DNA from: Streptomyces solicavernae | GTDB lineage: Bacteria; Actinomycetota; Actinomycetes; Streptomycetales; Streptomycetaceae | DNA length: 64,000 bases | Assembly (NCBI RefSeq): GCF_029968095.1 | Contig: NZ_JASCIR010000025.1 | Location: 1 to 64,000 of the forward strand | Direction: 5' to 3' | Shown here: one piece after another, positions 24,338 through 34,300 of the stretch | How the letters are laid out: every line of letters starts with the position of its first letter | Position numbering within the stretch: position 1 is the first letter of the stretch | The notes under the pieces: generated by a model | What the model saw: only the letters and a program-made list of their open reading frames with translations | What the model was told of the DNA's origin: nothing | The model's database searches: none | Program-made: the position numbers and the translations under genes

Positions 24338-25279
24338 TCAGGGTACGGGCCGGGGCAGCGGCCTGCCGTACCAGAGCTCGATGAGGCGGGCGGCGATCGA
24401 GATGCCGTACGGCGCCAGGACCTCGCCGGACTCGAAGGCGGCGGTGAGGTCGTCCCGGGAGAACCAGCGGGCCTCCTCGATCTCCTCGCCGTCCACGTCG
24501 ATCTCCGAGGACGTGGCGCGGGCGATGAAACCGAGCATCAGGCTGGACGGGAACGGCCAGGGCTGGCTCGCCACGTACTCGACGTCTCCGACCGTGACGC
24601 CGGCCTCCTCGAAGACCTCGCGGCGCACCGACTGCTCGATGGACTCCCCCGGTTCCACGAAGCCCGCGAGCGTCGAGAACCGGCCCTCGGGCCAGTGCAC
24701 CTGGCGGCCGAGCAGGATGCGGTCGTCCTTGTCGGTGACGGCCATTATCACGGCCGGGTCGGTGCGCGGATAGTGCTCGGCGCCGCAGGCCGGGCAGCGG
24801 CGGATGTGGCCGGCGGCGGCGATGACGGTGCGCTCGCCGCAGCGGGAGCAGAAGCGGTGCAGGCGCTGCCAGTTCTCCAGGGCGACGGCGTGCACCATGA
24901 GGCCCGCGTCCCGAGGCGACAGGAGCAGCCCGGCCTCCCGCAGGCCCGCGGGGCGCGCCGACTGGTCCATGCGGCCGGGAAGAGAGTCCTTCTGGAGCGC
25001 GAAGTAGCTCACGCCGTCGTCGTCGGTGCCCAGGAAGTAGCGGTGCGTCTCGGTGACGGGCGCCTCGAAGGCGGGCGTCATCACGAGCTCCGTACGGCCG
25101 TCGGGGGTGTCGTCGATCAGCACCTGGCCACCGGAGACGACGAACACGCGCGTCGTCGGGTGACTCCAGGCGGCGGCCAGCCAGGCCTCGTCGAGGCGGT
25201 GGTGGGCGGCGCGGTCGATGCCGCTGGGCGCGGTCAGCGACAGGGGCCGGTCAGCGGTGCGGTCGGTCCAGGTGGTCAC
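24338..25279 (-). CDS. nudC: NAD(+) diphosphatase NudC
   Basis: 313 residues from GTG 25279; a TTG at 25291 is directly adjacent to GGGGGAG, so the exact start is unsure. Three signatures identify NudC: the zinc ribbon CSRCGE...CPACG in the middle, the Nudix box GFVEPGESIEQSVRREVFEEAGV, and the NADH-pyrophosphatase tag SQPWPFPSSLMLGF after it. The enzyme splits NAD(H) to NMN(H) and AMP and can remove NAD caps from RNA. Rv3199c is the homologue in the same order. The downstream osmC-like gene is 28 bp away. Confidence 0.95.
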   Translation of the reverse strand: MTTWTDRTADRPLSLTAPSGIDRAAHHRLDEAWLAAAWSHPTTRVFVVSGGQVLIDDTPDGRTELVMTPAFEAPVTETHRYFLGTDDDGVSYFALQKDSLPGRMDQSARPAGLREAGLLLSPRDAGLMVHAVALENWQRLHRFCSRCGERTVIAAAGHIRRCPACGAEHYPRTDPAVIMAVTDKDDRILLGRQVHWPEGRFSTLAGFVEPGESIEQSVRREVFEEAGVTVGDVEYVASQPWPFPSSLMLGFIARATSSEIDVDGEEIEEARWFSRDDLTAAFESGEVLAPYGISIAARLIELWYGRPLPRPVP

Positions 25280-25381
25280 AGGTGTTTCCAACTCCCCCGG
25301 TGGAACGGGCTGTTCGGCAGGACGGGTACGGCGGTGACGGCGGCGCGCTGGGCGATGGCCTGCACATCACGGGCGGCGGGA

Positions 25382-26818
25382 TCAGTTCGGGGCGGGCCCC
25401 TCGGGGGTCGTGGGCCCCGGCTGTGCGGGCCAGGTGGCGGCGAGATCGCCCCACAGGTAGGCGGTGGTTTCGACGCCCTTGAGGAGCAGATCCAGCTCGA
25501 CCTTCTCGTTGGGGGCGTGCCAGCCGTCGGACGGCACGGAGATGCCGAGGAACAGGACCGGCGCCGCGAGGACGTCCTGCAGGTCGGCCGCGGGGCCGGA
25601 TCCGCCCTCGCGCGTGAAGCGGATCTGCTGCTCGAAAGCGCGTCCCATGGCGCGGGACACGGACTGCAGGGCGGGGTGGTCGAGCGGCGTCAGGCACGGC
25701 CGGGTGGCGCCGGAGAAGGTGATGCGGTGCCGGATTCCGGCGGGGATCTGCCGGGCGGCCCAGTCGCGTACCGCCTGTTCGACGTGGACCGGCCGCTGTC
25801 CCGCGACCAGCCGGAAGGACAGCTTCAGGAAGGCCGCGTCCGGGATGATCGTCTTGCCGCCGGCGCCCTGGTAGCCGCCGCCCATGCCGTTGACCTCGGC
25901 GGTGGGGCGGGCCCAGATGCGCTCCAGGGTGGAGTAGCCGTCCTCGCCGTGGGCCGCGTGCGACTTGGCCGTACGCAGCCACTCCTGCTCGTCGAAGGGC
26001 AGCTCGGCGAAGAGCTCGCGCTCACGGTCGGTGAGCGGCACGATCCCGTCGTAGAAGCCGGGGATCGCCACGCGCGCGTGCTCGTCGTGCAGGGCGGCGG
26101 CCAGCCGCGCGGCGGCCGTGGCCGGGTTCGGCACGGCGCCGCCGAAGGAGCCGGAGTGGATGTCCTGGTCCGGGCCCGTGAAGGTGATCTCGCACTCGAC
26201 GAGACCGCGCATCCCGGTGCACACCGTAGGTGTGGTCGCCGACCACATACCGGTGTCGGAGACGATCACCGCGTCGGCCGCGAGGCGCTCGGCGCGCTCC
26301 TCGACCAGCGCGCGGAAGTTCGGCGAACCGGACTCCTCCTCGCCCTCGATCAGCAGCTTCAGGTGCACGGCAGGGGTGCTGCGGCCGGTGGCGGCGAGGT
26401 GGGCCCGTACGCCCAGGGTGTGGAAGAAGACCTGGCCCTTGTCGTCGGCGGCACCGCGCGCGTGCAGCCGGTTTCCGTCGATCACCGGCTCGAAGGGGTC
26501 GGTGTGCCAGCCGTCCTCGCGGGCGGCGGGCTGGACGTCGTGGTGGCCGTAGACGAGGACGGTCGGGGCGTCCGGCTCGGCGGCGGGCCACTCGGCGAAG
26601 ACCGCGGGGGCGCCTGCGGTCTCCCAGACCTCGGTGGTCGGGAAGCCGGTGTGCTTGAGCTTGTCGGCCAGCCAGTGCGCGCTGCGGCGTACGTCGTCGG
26701 CGTGCTCGGGCTGAGCCGAGACGGACGGGATGCGCAGCCACTCCGCGAGGTCGTCGAGGAAGGCGGCGCGGTGCTCTTCGATGTACGCGCGGACGGCGCT
26801 GTCCGGGGTGTAGCTCAT
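25382..26818 (-). CDS. M20 family dipeptidase
   Basis: 478 residues. The co-catalytic metal ligands of the M20 family can all be placed: His in YGHHDVQP, bridging Asp in HARGAADDKGQ, the catalytic and ligand glutamates in IEGEEESGSPN, Asp in VIVSDTGMW, and the last His in SDGWHAPNEKVELD. A lid/dimerisation domain with GMGGGYQGAGGKTIIPD lies between. These cytosolic metalloenzymes hydrolyse dipeptides such as carnosine-type or Cys-Gly substrates. No signal peptide. It lies 10 bp downstream of adnB, so it is part of the same transcript or a minimal-spacing neighbour. Confidence 0.92.
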   Translation of the reverse strand: MSYTPDSAVRAYIEEHRAAFLDDLAEWLRIPSVSAQPEHADDVRRSAHWLADKLKHTGFPTTEVWETAGAPAVFAEWPAAEPDAPTVLVYGHHDVQPAAREDGWHTDPFEPVIDGNRLHARGAADDKGQVFFHTLGVRAHLAATGRSTPAVHLKLLIEGEEESGSPNFRALVEERAERLAADAVIVSDTGMWSATTPTVCTGMRGLVECEITFTGPDQDIHSGSFGGAVPNPATAAARLAAALHDEHARVAIPGFYDGIVPLTDRERELFAELPFDEQEWLRTAKSHAAHGEDGYSTLERIWARPTAEVNGMGGGYQGAGGKTIIPDAAFLKLSFRLVAGQRPVHVEQAVRDWAARQIPAGIRHRITFSGATRPCLTPLDHPALQSVSRAMGRAFEQQIRFTREGGSGPAADLQDVLAAPVLFLGISVPSDGWHAPNEKVELDLLLKGVETTAYLWGDLAATWPAQPGPTTPEGPAPN

Positions 26819-26828
26819 GCTCCTGAGC

Positions 26829-29800
26829 CTAGCCGGACGCCGAGGTCGTCCGGTCGGCGTCCCCCCTCGGACCTCGGCTGGGGCCTTGGCCCGACTGGCC
26901 GCGGGCGTCCACCTCGCGCGCGTGGGGCCGGTTTTCGCCGTGCCGCGCGGTGGCCCGGTTCTCGGCCTCCTCGACGTCCGCTCCGCCGAGCAGGCGCTCC
27001 AGCTCCGTGCGGCCGGGCAGCCGTTCCGGGTACGTGGTCTTGCCCGTGCGGACGAAGACGAACGCGGCCTTCACCGCCTCGGCCGGCAGGCCGTGCTGCT
27101 CGGCCCAGGCGAGGCGGTAGATCGCCAGCTGCAGCGGGTCGGCGGCGCCGCCGTGGCCGGTCTTCCAGTCGACGATCTCGTACGAGGTGGCGGCGCCGTC
27201 GCCCGGCCCGGAGCCGTCCGCGCGGTACACGGCGTCGATTCGGCCCCTGATCACGCGCCCGGCGATGGCCAGTTGGAAGGGCGCCTCCACGCGGTACGGC
27301 GTGCGGTACGCGTACGGGGTGTGCTCGAAGGCTTCCTTGAGCGTCTCCAGGTCGCGCTCGTCGGCGATCTCGGCGTCGGCGCCCGGGAGCTCGTCCGGGT
27401 CGAGCATGGGCAGTGCGAGGGCCTCGAAGCGGGACTCGATCCAGGCGTGGAACCGGGTGCCCCTGCGGGCCGCGGGCTGCGGCGGGCGGGGCATGGGGCG
27501 GGCCAGCTCCTGCGCGAAAGCGTCCGGGTCGGCGGCCATCCGCATCACCTCGGACGCGGTGAGTGAGAGCGGCACGGGCACGTCCTGCACGGCCGCACGC
27601 GCGCGTTGCAGCTCCGCCGTCAGGGACTCCAGGTCCTTGTCCCAGGAGGCGATGGTGCGCTCGTCCTCCGGGGTGAGCCGGGACACGGACCCCCGTCGCG
27701 GTGGCACCTCGCGCGCGTGCGGGACGGTTTCGCCGTGCTGGTGGGGGATCTCCGGGCGGGTGTGCGTCCAGCTGTGCCAGGCGGCCGGGTCGTCCTCGTA
27801 CGGGCCCTGCTCGTACGGGTCTCCCTCGTTCGGGTTTCCCTCGTACAGGTCCTCCTCGTCGGGTGGCGGCGGCCACTCCGGGTCGTAGGCGTCGTCCTCG
27901 GGAGCCTGAGAACCCAGCGGCTGCTCGGGCTTCGTCAGGGCGTCCAGGTGGGCCAGGACGGTCTCGGCGGCGGCGTGGCGGCGGGACATGGCGGCGGCGT
28001 CCAGGGGCAGCGGCCAGGCCGCGTCGGCGGTCTCCGCGCGCAGGGCGGGGTTCTCCTCGTCCGGCTCGGGCTCGTCCGCCCACGCCTCGACTTCGCCGTG
28101 GCCGGCGGCGCAGTGGTCGTGCAGGGCGAGCAGGAAGTCGGAGGGGCCGCGGGGGCGCTTCTGGGCGGGGCCCCACCAGTGTCCTGAGCCGAGCAGAAGG
28201 GACCGGGGGCGGGTGAATGTCACGTATCCGAGGCGGAGTTCCTCGGTCCGCTGGTGGTCCTTCATCTCCTCGTGGAAGGCCCTCAGGCCCTTGCTGTCCC
28301 AGTCCTCGACGTCGGGCAGTGTGGCCGCGTCACCGCGCAGCTCGTGCGGCAGCACCTTGGAGCGGGCGGTCCACTTCTCCCGGCCCTGGGTGGAGGGGAA
28401 CGTTCCGGTGACGAGTCCCGGCACCGCGACGACGTCCCACTCCAGGCCCTTCGACTTGTGCGCGGTGAGCACCTTGACCGTGTTCTCGCCGCCGGGCAGC
28501 GCGTTGTCCAGGCCCTTCTCGTACTGCTCGGCCGTGCGCAGGAAGCCGAGGAAGGCGAGCAGGGAGGCGGACGGGTCGTTCGCCGCGAAGGAGGCGGCGA
28601 TGTCGAGGAAGTTGGCGAGGGTCTCCCGGCGGCGGGCCGCGAGGGCGTGCGGGGACGCGGACAGCTCGACGTCGAGTCCGGTGGTGGCGAGGACGCGGTG
28701 CAGTACGTCCATGAGCGGGTCGGCGAGGGAGCGGCGCAGGTCGCGCAGCTCGGCGGCGAGGCGAGCGAAGCGCACCCGCGCGTCGGCGGAGAACGGAAGC
28801 CGGTCCTGCGGGCCGTCCGCCTCCAGGAAGGTGTCGAGCGCGTCCGCGAGGGAGACGACTTCCGCCGGGTCGACGCCCTCCACGGCCTCCGCGAGGCGCC
28901 GGTCGGGGTCCTCGGAACCGTCCTCCACGCGTGCGTACTGCACGAGGAGGCGGGCCCTGCGGCCGAGCAGCGCCAGGTCGCGGGGGCCGATGCGCCAGCG
29001 CGGGCCGGTGAGCAGGCGCACGAGCGCGGCGTTGGCCCCCGGGTCCTGCAGCACCTCGCAGACGGCGACGAGGTCGGCCACCTCGGGGAGGTGCAGAAGC
29101 CCGGAGAGGCCGACGACCTCCACGGGGATGTCACGGGCCACGAGCGCGCCCTGGATCTGCGCGAAGTCGTTCGCCGTACGGCACAGGACCGCGATGTCGC
29201 CGGGCTCCTTGTCGGTGGCGACGAGGTGGCCGATGGAGTCGGCGAGCCACTCGATCTCCTCGGCGTGCGTCCGCAGGAGAGCGCACCGCACTGTGCCCTT
29301 CCCCTCGGCGTCCGGGGCGGGGCGCAGCGCCTCCACGCCCGCGTGCAGGGCGCGCAGCGGGGCCGCCATGCCGTTGGCGAGGTCGAGGAGGCGGCCGCCG
29401 CTGCGGCGGTTCTCGCTGAGGGAGAAGCGGGTGGCGGGGCGGCCGTCGGCGTGCGCGAAGTGCTCGGGGAAGTCGTCGAGGTTGGCGACGGAGGCGCCGC
29501 GCCAGCCGTAGATCGCCTGGCAGGGGTCGCCGACGGCGGTCACCGCGTGCCCCGTGCCGGCGCCGAACAGGCCGGAGAGCAGGATGCGTTGGGCGACGGA
29601 CGTGTCCTGGTACTCGTCGAGCAGGACGACACGGAACTCGTCCCGCAGGATGCCGCCGACCTCGGGGCGGGTGTCCGCGAGGGTGGCGGAGAGGGCGATC
29701 TGGTCGCCGAAGTCGAGCAGGTCGGCGGAGCGCTTGGCCGCGCGGTACCGCTCGACGAGCTCGGTGAGTTCCTGGCGCGCGGCGGCCGTCTCGGGCACCT

Positions 29801-30431
29801 TGCGCAGATCGGCGTTGGAGAGCTTCACACCGTCGAGCGAGCGCAGCAGCTCGGTGTCGTACGCGCGGAGCCGGGACGGTCGTACGAGGTGCTCGGCGAG
29901 CTCGGCGTCGAGCGCGAGGAGGTCGCTGACGAGGTCGGGGAAGGACCGGGTGAGCGCCGGATAGGGGCCTGGCGCTTCGCGCAGCACGCGCGCGGCGAGC
30001 TGGAAGCGGGTGGCGTCGGCGAGCAGCCGCACGCTGGGTTCGAGGCCGATGCGCAGGCCGTGGTCGGTGAGCAGCCGCCCGGCGAACGCGTGGTACGTGG
30101 AGATCACCGGCTCGCCGGGGGGGTCGTTGGCCGGATCGATCGTGTCCGGGTCGGTCACTCCGGCCTTGATGAGCGCGCTGCGCACCCGCTCGGCGAGTTC
30201 GCCCGCCGCTTTGTTCGTGAACGTGAGGCCGAGGACCTGCTCGGGCGAGACCTGGCCGGTGCCGACCAGCCAGACCACCCGGGCCGCCATCACCGTCGTC
30301 TTGCCGGAGCCGGCTCCGGCCACGATCACCTGCGGGGCGGGCGGCGCCACGATGCAGGCCGTCTGCTCCGGGGTGAAGGGGATGCCGAGGAGCTCCTTGA
30401 GCTGCTCGGGACCGGTGATATGCGAGGACAC
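26829..30431 (-). CDS. adnB: AdnB-like helicase-nuclease subunit
   Basis: 1200 residues from GTG 30431 (MSSHITGPEQLKELLG). It is a UvrD-like motor: Walker A VAGAGSGKTTVMAARVV near residue 40, motif II LLDEYQDTSVAQRILL, and motif III VGDPCQAIYGWRGA. A C-terminal RecB-type nuclease has FHAWIESRFEAL, GRIDAVYRADG, VDWKTGHGG and LQLAIYRLAW, so the D...DxK...Q active site is intact. AdnAB resects double-strand breaks in actinobacteria. An unusual insert of about 110 residues before the nuclease is low-complexity (DEEDLYEGNPNEGDPYEQGPYEDD). The unit PHAREV occurs in this insert and again in the C-terminal tail, encoded by similar DNA of about 33 bp. Confidence 0.92.
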   Translation of the reverse strand: MSSHITGPEQLKELLGIPFTPEQTACIVAPPAPQVIVAGAGSGKTTVMAARVVWLVGTGQVSPEQVLGLTFTNKAAGELAERVRSALIKAGVTDPDTIDPANDPPGEPVISTYHAFAGRLLTDHGLRIGLEPSVRLLADATRFQLAARVLREAPGPYPALTRSFPDLVSDLLALDAELAEHLVRPSRLRAYDTELLRSLDGVKLSNADLRKVPETAAARQELTELVERYRAAKRSADLLDFGDQIALSATLADTRPEVGGILRDEFRVVLLDEYQDTSVAQRILLSGLFGAGTGHAVTAVGDPCQAIYGWRGASVANLDDFPEHFAHADGRPATRFSLSENRRSGGRLLDLANGMAAPLRALHAGVEALRPAPDAEGKGTVRCALLRTHAEEIEWLADSIGHLVATDKEPGDIAVLCRTANDFAQIQGALVARDIPVEVVGLSGLLHLPEVADLVAVCEVLQDPGANAALVRLLTGPRWRIGPRDLALLGRRARLLVQYARVEDGSEDPDRRLAEAVEGVDPAEVVSLADALDTFLEADGPQDRLPFSADARVRFARLAAELRDLRRSLADPLMDVLHRVLATTGLDVELSASPHALAARRRETLANFLDIAASFAANDPSASLLAFLGFLRTAEQYEKGLDNALPGGENTVKVLTAHKSKGLEWDVVAVPGLVTGTFPSTQGREKWTARSKVLPHELRGDAATLPDVEDWDSKGLRAFHEEMKDHQRTEELRLGYVTFTRPRSLLLGSGHWWGPAQKRPRGPSDFLLALHDHCAAGHGEVEAWADEPEPDEENPALRAETADAAWPLPLDAAAMSRRHAAAETVLAHLDALTKPEQPLGSQAPEDDAYDPEWPPPPDEEDLYEGNPNEGDPYEQGPYEDDPAAWHSWTHTRPEIPHQHGETVPHAREVPPRRGSVSRLTPEDERTIASWDKDLESLTAELQRARAAVQDVPVPLSLTASEVMRMAADPDAFAQELARPMPRPPQPAARRGTRFHAWIESRFEALALPMLDPDELPGADAEIADERDLETLKEAFEHTPYAYRTPYRVEAPFQLAIAGRVIRGRIDAVYRADGSGPGDGAATSYEIVDWKTGHGGAADPLQLAIYRLAWAEQHGLPAEAVKAAFVFVRTGKTTYPERLPGRTELERLLGGADVEEAENRATARHGENRPHAREVDARGQSGQGPSRGPRGDADRTTSASG

Positions 30432-30512
30432 CCCAGGAAGGCTAACGGCGGCCACTGACAACCCGGGCATCCCGGAAGCCGGCGGCCGCCGCATCGCTCA
30501 GCACACGGTGGG

Positions 30513-31211
30513 TCAGGAGCCCGCGATGAGGTCCTGCATGTCGGCGATCTCGGAGGCCGGCGGGGCCTCGACCTCGACCTTCTCGTTGTAGTCGGTGAAG
30601 TTCATGGTGTTGGGGTCGTCGCCGCCCTTGGTGACGGCGCGCAGGAAGTAGGGCTCGCCCTCGGCCGCGACGTAGAAAGTGACGGTCTCGCCGCCGGACT
30701 TCTTCTTGGTGAGGGTGGCCGCCTTCGTGCCGTCGACCTCGGAGTCCTCGCCGCGCTTGACGCCCTTGAGGTCGCCCTCCTTGAAGAGGGACTTCAGGTC
30801 GCACATGTCGTCGTTCTGGCCGGCGGGCACCTTCACCCAGCGGTCGCCGACCTTCTTGGCGGCGGCCTCGTCGTTGAGGGTGTTCTTCCAGTAGGCGGCG
30901 TCGCCCCTCATGTAGCTGGTCTTGTCGACGACGCGGATGTCGACCGTGCCCATGTCTGCGGACTTCATCTCGCCGTTGCAGGCGCCGCCCTTGGCGATCT
31001 CGAAGGCGATCGAGGTGGGCTTGCCGCTCTGCTTGCCCTCGGCGGACAGCTTCACGGAGTCGACGCCGCTGGTCGCCTTGGAGGCCTTGTCGGCGATCTT
31101 GTCGGCGCTCATGCCCTCGAAGGGGTCCTTGTCGCCGAAGCAGCCGGTGACGCTGACGAGTGCGGCCGCGCAGGCCACTGCCGTCGCCAGGACCTTCCGA
31201 TTGGCTGCCAT
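30513..31211 (-). CDS. Secreted lipoprotein, LppX/LolA-like
   Basis: 232 residues; ATG 31211 has GGAGGGG upstream. The signal peptide has an N-terminal NRK, a hydrophobic core, and the lipobox VTGC with the acylated Cys at about position 24. The mature part begins DPFEGMSADKIADKASKATSGVDSVKL, the typical start of actinobacterial lipoproteins with a LppX/LolA-like half-barrel that carries hydrophobic molecules. Two further cysteines (ACNGEM and DDMCDLK) may form a disulfide. It sits between adnA and adnB, which are normally adjacent; its role has no obvious connection with DNA repair. Confidence 0.88.
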   Translation of the reverse strand: MAANRKVLATAVACAAALVSVTGCFGDKDPFEGMSADKIADKASKATSGVDSVKLSAEGKQSGKPTSIAFEIAKGGACNGEMKSADMGTVDIRVVDKTSYMRGDAAYWKNTLNDEAAAKKVGDRWVKVPAGQNDDMCDLKSLFKEGDLKGVKRGEDSEVDGTKAATLTKKKSGGETVTFYVAAEGEPYFLRAVTKGGDDPNTMNFTDYNEKVEVEAPPASEIADMQDLIAGS

Positions 31212-31248
31212 GTGTATGTCCCCTCCTGGGTACCGATGCCGCTTGTGC

Positions 31249-31280
31249 TTTTACGTGGACTTTTACGTGGACTTTACGTC
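31249..31280 (-). promoter_or_regulatory. Direct repeats upstream of the lipoprotein gene
   Basis: Two identical 12-mers ttttacgtggac (31249-31260, 31261-31272) are followed by a third partial copy, tttacgtc (31273-31280), 38 nt upstream of the lipoprotein start. This is a possible operator, but no known factor is matched. Confidence 0.4.
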
Positions 31281-31367
31281 GGCAACGGCAGGGATCCGGT
31301 CACTCCGGGCGTGGGATGGATCACTCCCGGCAACATCGCCGGCCCGGGAGATCCCGCACCGCGGCCG

Positions 31368-34300
31368 TCACTCCACCACGTGCCGCCCTTCGGCCCGCGC
31401 GCTGCACGCGGCCCGGAACGAACAGTGTGCGCAGTGCTGGCCGGTGCTCGGCGAGAACCGCTCGTCGAGCACCTTGCCGGCCGCGGTGGCGAGCAGATCG
31501 CCGACCCACTGCCCGGTCAGACCGTCCTGGGTCTGCACCTTGGGCAGCGCGTCGCCGCCGTCCTTCTTCGCCGCGGGCCGGCGCAGCTGCACCAGCTCCG
31601 CGCCGCCCGGCTCGGGTCTCTGTCCGTCGAAGACCTCGTCGACGGCGCCTTCGCGGACCGCCAGCTGATAGACGGCGAGTTGCGGATGGCGGTCCACCTC
31701 GGCCGCCGTCGGCGCCTGTTTGCCCGTCTTGAAATCGACCACATAGGCGCGCCCTTCGGCGTCCGCCTCCACGCGGTCCATCGAGCCGCGGATCCGCACC
31801 TCGTAGGAGCCCGCTTCCAACGTCACGTCGAAATCGTGCTCTGTGGCGACCGGTTTGCGGCCCGGGCGGGCGCTGTTGGTGTCGACGTGCCAGTGCAGAA
31901 AGCGTTCGAGCGCCACGCGCGCGTGCTCTTTCTCCTGGGCCGACTTCCAGGGGGCGTCGAAGGCGAGGGCGTCCCACACCGAGTCCAGCCGCTCCATCAG
32001 CACCGAGAGATCGGCGGGCGTCCGCCCGGAGGCGACCTCGTCGGCCAGTACGTGCACGACGTTGCCGAAGCCCTGCGCGGCCGTCGCCGGGGCGTCGGCC
32101 TTCACCTCGCGGCCCAGGAACCACTGCAGGGAGCAGGTGTTGGCGAGCTGGTCGAGGGCGCTGCCGGAGAGGGTCACCGGCCGGTCCCGGTCCCGCAGCG
32201 GCACCGCGCTGTGCGTGGGCTCGTACATGCCCCACCAGCGGGACGGGTGCGCGGTCGGTACGAGCGGCCTGCCGTCCTCGTCGCGCAGCGCGGCGAGCCG
32301 AGCCAGGCGCTCGGCCGCCGCCTCGCGCAGGGTGTCCGAGACGCGCGGGTCGACGGTCGTGGCGCGCAGCTCGGCGACGAGCGCGGCGACGGACAGCGGG
32401 CGGCGCGGGCGGCCCGCGACCTCCCGTGGTTCGACGCCGAGTTCGGTCAGGAAGCGGGAGGGCTGGTCGCCGTCGTCCGCCGCCGACTTCACCGCGGTGA
32501 CGACGAGCCGCTCGCACGCGCGCGTGGCGGCGACGTAGTACAGGCGGCGCTCCTCCGCCAACAGGGCGCCCGGCGTCAGCGGTTCGGCGAGCCCGTCGCG
32601 GCCGATGCGGTCCGCCTCCAGGAGGGAGCCGCGGCGGCGCAGATCGGGCCACAGCCCCTCCTGCACGCCCGCGACGACCACGAGCCGCCACTGCAGCCCC
32701 TTGGAGCGGTGCGCGGTCATCAGACGTACGGCGTCGGGGCGCACCGCCCTCCCGGCGAGGGTGTCGGCGGCGATGTCCTGCGCCTCGACCTCGCCGAGGA
32801 AGTTCAGGGCGCCGCGTCCGCCGCTGCGCTCCTCGGCGCGGGCGGCGGTCGCGAACAGGGCGCATACGGCGTCCAGATCCCGGTCGGCGTTGCGGCCCGC
32901 GGCGCCGCCGCGCCGGGCGGTGCGCTCCAGGCGGCTCGGCCAGGACGTGCCGCTCCACAGCTCCCACAGGGCCTCCTCCGCGGTGCCGCCGCCGGCCAGC
33001 AGCAGCCGGGTGCGCCGCAGCAGCTCGCCGAGGCGCCGGGCGCCGCCCGCGTACGAGGTGTCGTGTGCGAGCAGCCGCTCGGGTTCGGCCAGGGCGCGGG
33101 CGAGCAGGACGTCCGACGGCGGCGGCAGGCGGTTGCCTCCGGCCCGCTCCTCGTCCCGCAGGGCACGGCCGAGGCGCCGCAGGTCGGCGGCGTCGGTGCT
33201 GCCGAGCGGCGAGGAGAGCAGGGCGAGGGCACGCTCGGAGCTGAGCCAGGGGGCCACTCCTGAGGTGCCGGTTTCCGACGCCCCCTCTGTGGTGCCGGTT
33301 TCCGACGCCCCCTCTGTAGCGCCAGGCTCCACCGCCCCCTGACTAATGCCGGTTTCCGCCTCGCCGTGCGGAGGCTCCGTGGACGCCTCGGCCGCCGCCC
33401 GCAGGGCCTCCAGGAGCGGGGCCACCGCGGGCTCCTCGCGGAGCGCCACGTCGTTGCCGTCGACCTCCACCGGGACGCCCGCCGACGTCAGGGCGCGGCG
33501 GACCGCCGGGATGCGGCTGCCCGCGCGTACGAGCACGGCCATGTCGGACCAGGCGACGCCGTCCTCCAGGTTGGCGCGGCGCAGGAGGTCCGCGACGTTC
33601 TCCAGCTCCGCGCCGGGCGTCGGGTACGTGACCACGTCGATGCAGCCGCCCTCGTCGACCGCGCGCAGCGCGCGGTGGCGCCGTGCCTGCTCTGCGGGGA
33701 GGCGCGGCAGCGGCATCCGCTGCGTGATCCGGCGCGTGGCCTCCAGGAGCGCGCTGCCGGAGCGGCGGGACGTCGTGAGGACCTCTACGGGGGCGGGGCG
33801 GCCGTCGGACCGGCGGAAGGCATCGGGGAAGTCGAGGATGCCGTTCACGTCGGCGCCGCGGAACGCGTAGATCGACTGGTCCGGGTCGCCGAACGCGACC
33901 AGGGTCCGGCCCCCGCCCGCCAACGCCTGGAGGAGACGTACCTGCGCGGGGTCGGTGTCCTGGTACTCGTCGACGAACACCGCGTCGTAGCGCGCGGCCA
34001 GCTGGTCGGCGACCTCGTCCTGGCGGGCGAGCAGCACCGCGCGGTGCACGAGTTCGGCGTAGTCGAGTACGCCCTGCGCGTCCAGGACGTCCAGGTACTC
34101 GGCGAGGAACGCGGCCGCCGCACCCCAGTCGGGCCGGCCGGTGCGGCGCGCGAAGTCGCCGAGGGCGGAGGGGCCGAGGCCGAGCTCCCGGCTACGGGCG
34201 AGCACCGCGCGCACCTCGTCGGCGAAGCCGCGTGTGGTCAGGCAGGCGCGCAGCTCGTCGGGCCACCGCACGCGCGCGTGGCCGCTGTTCTCCAGGTCGA

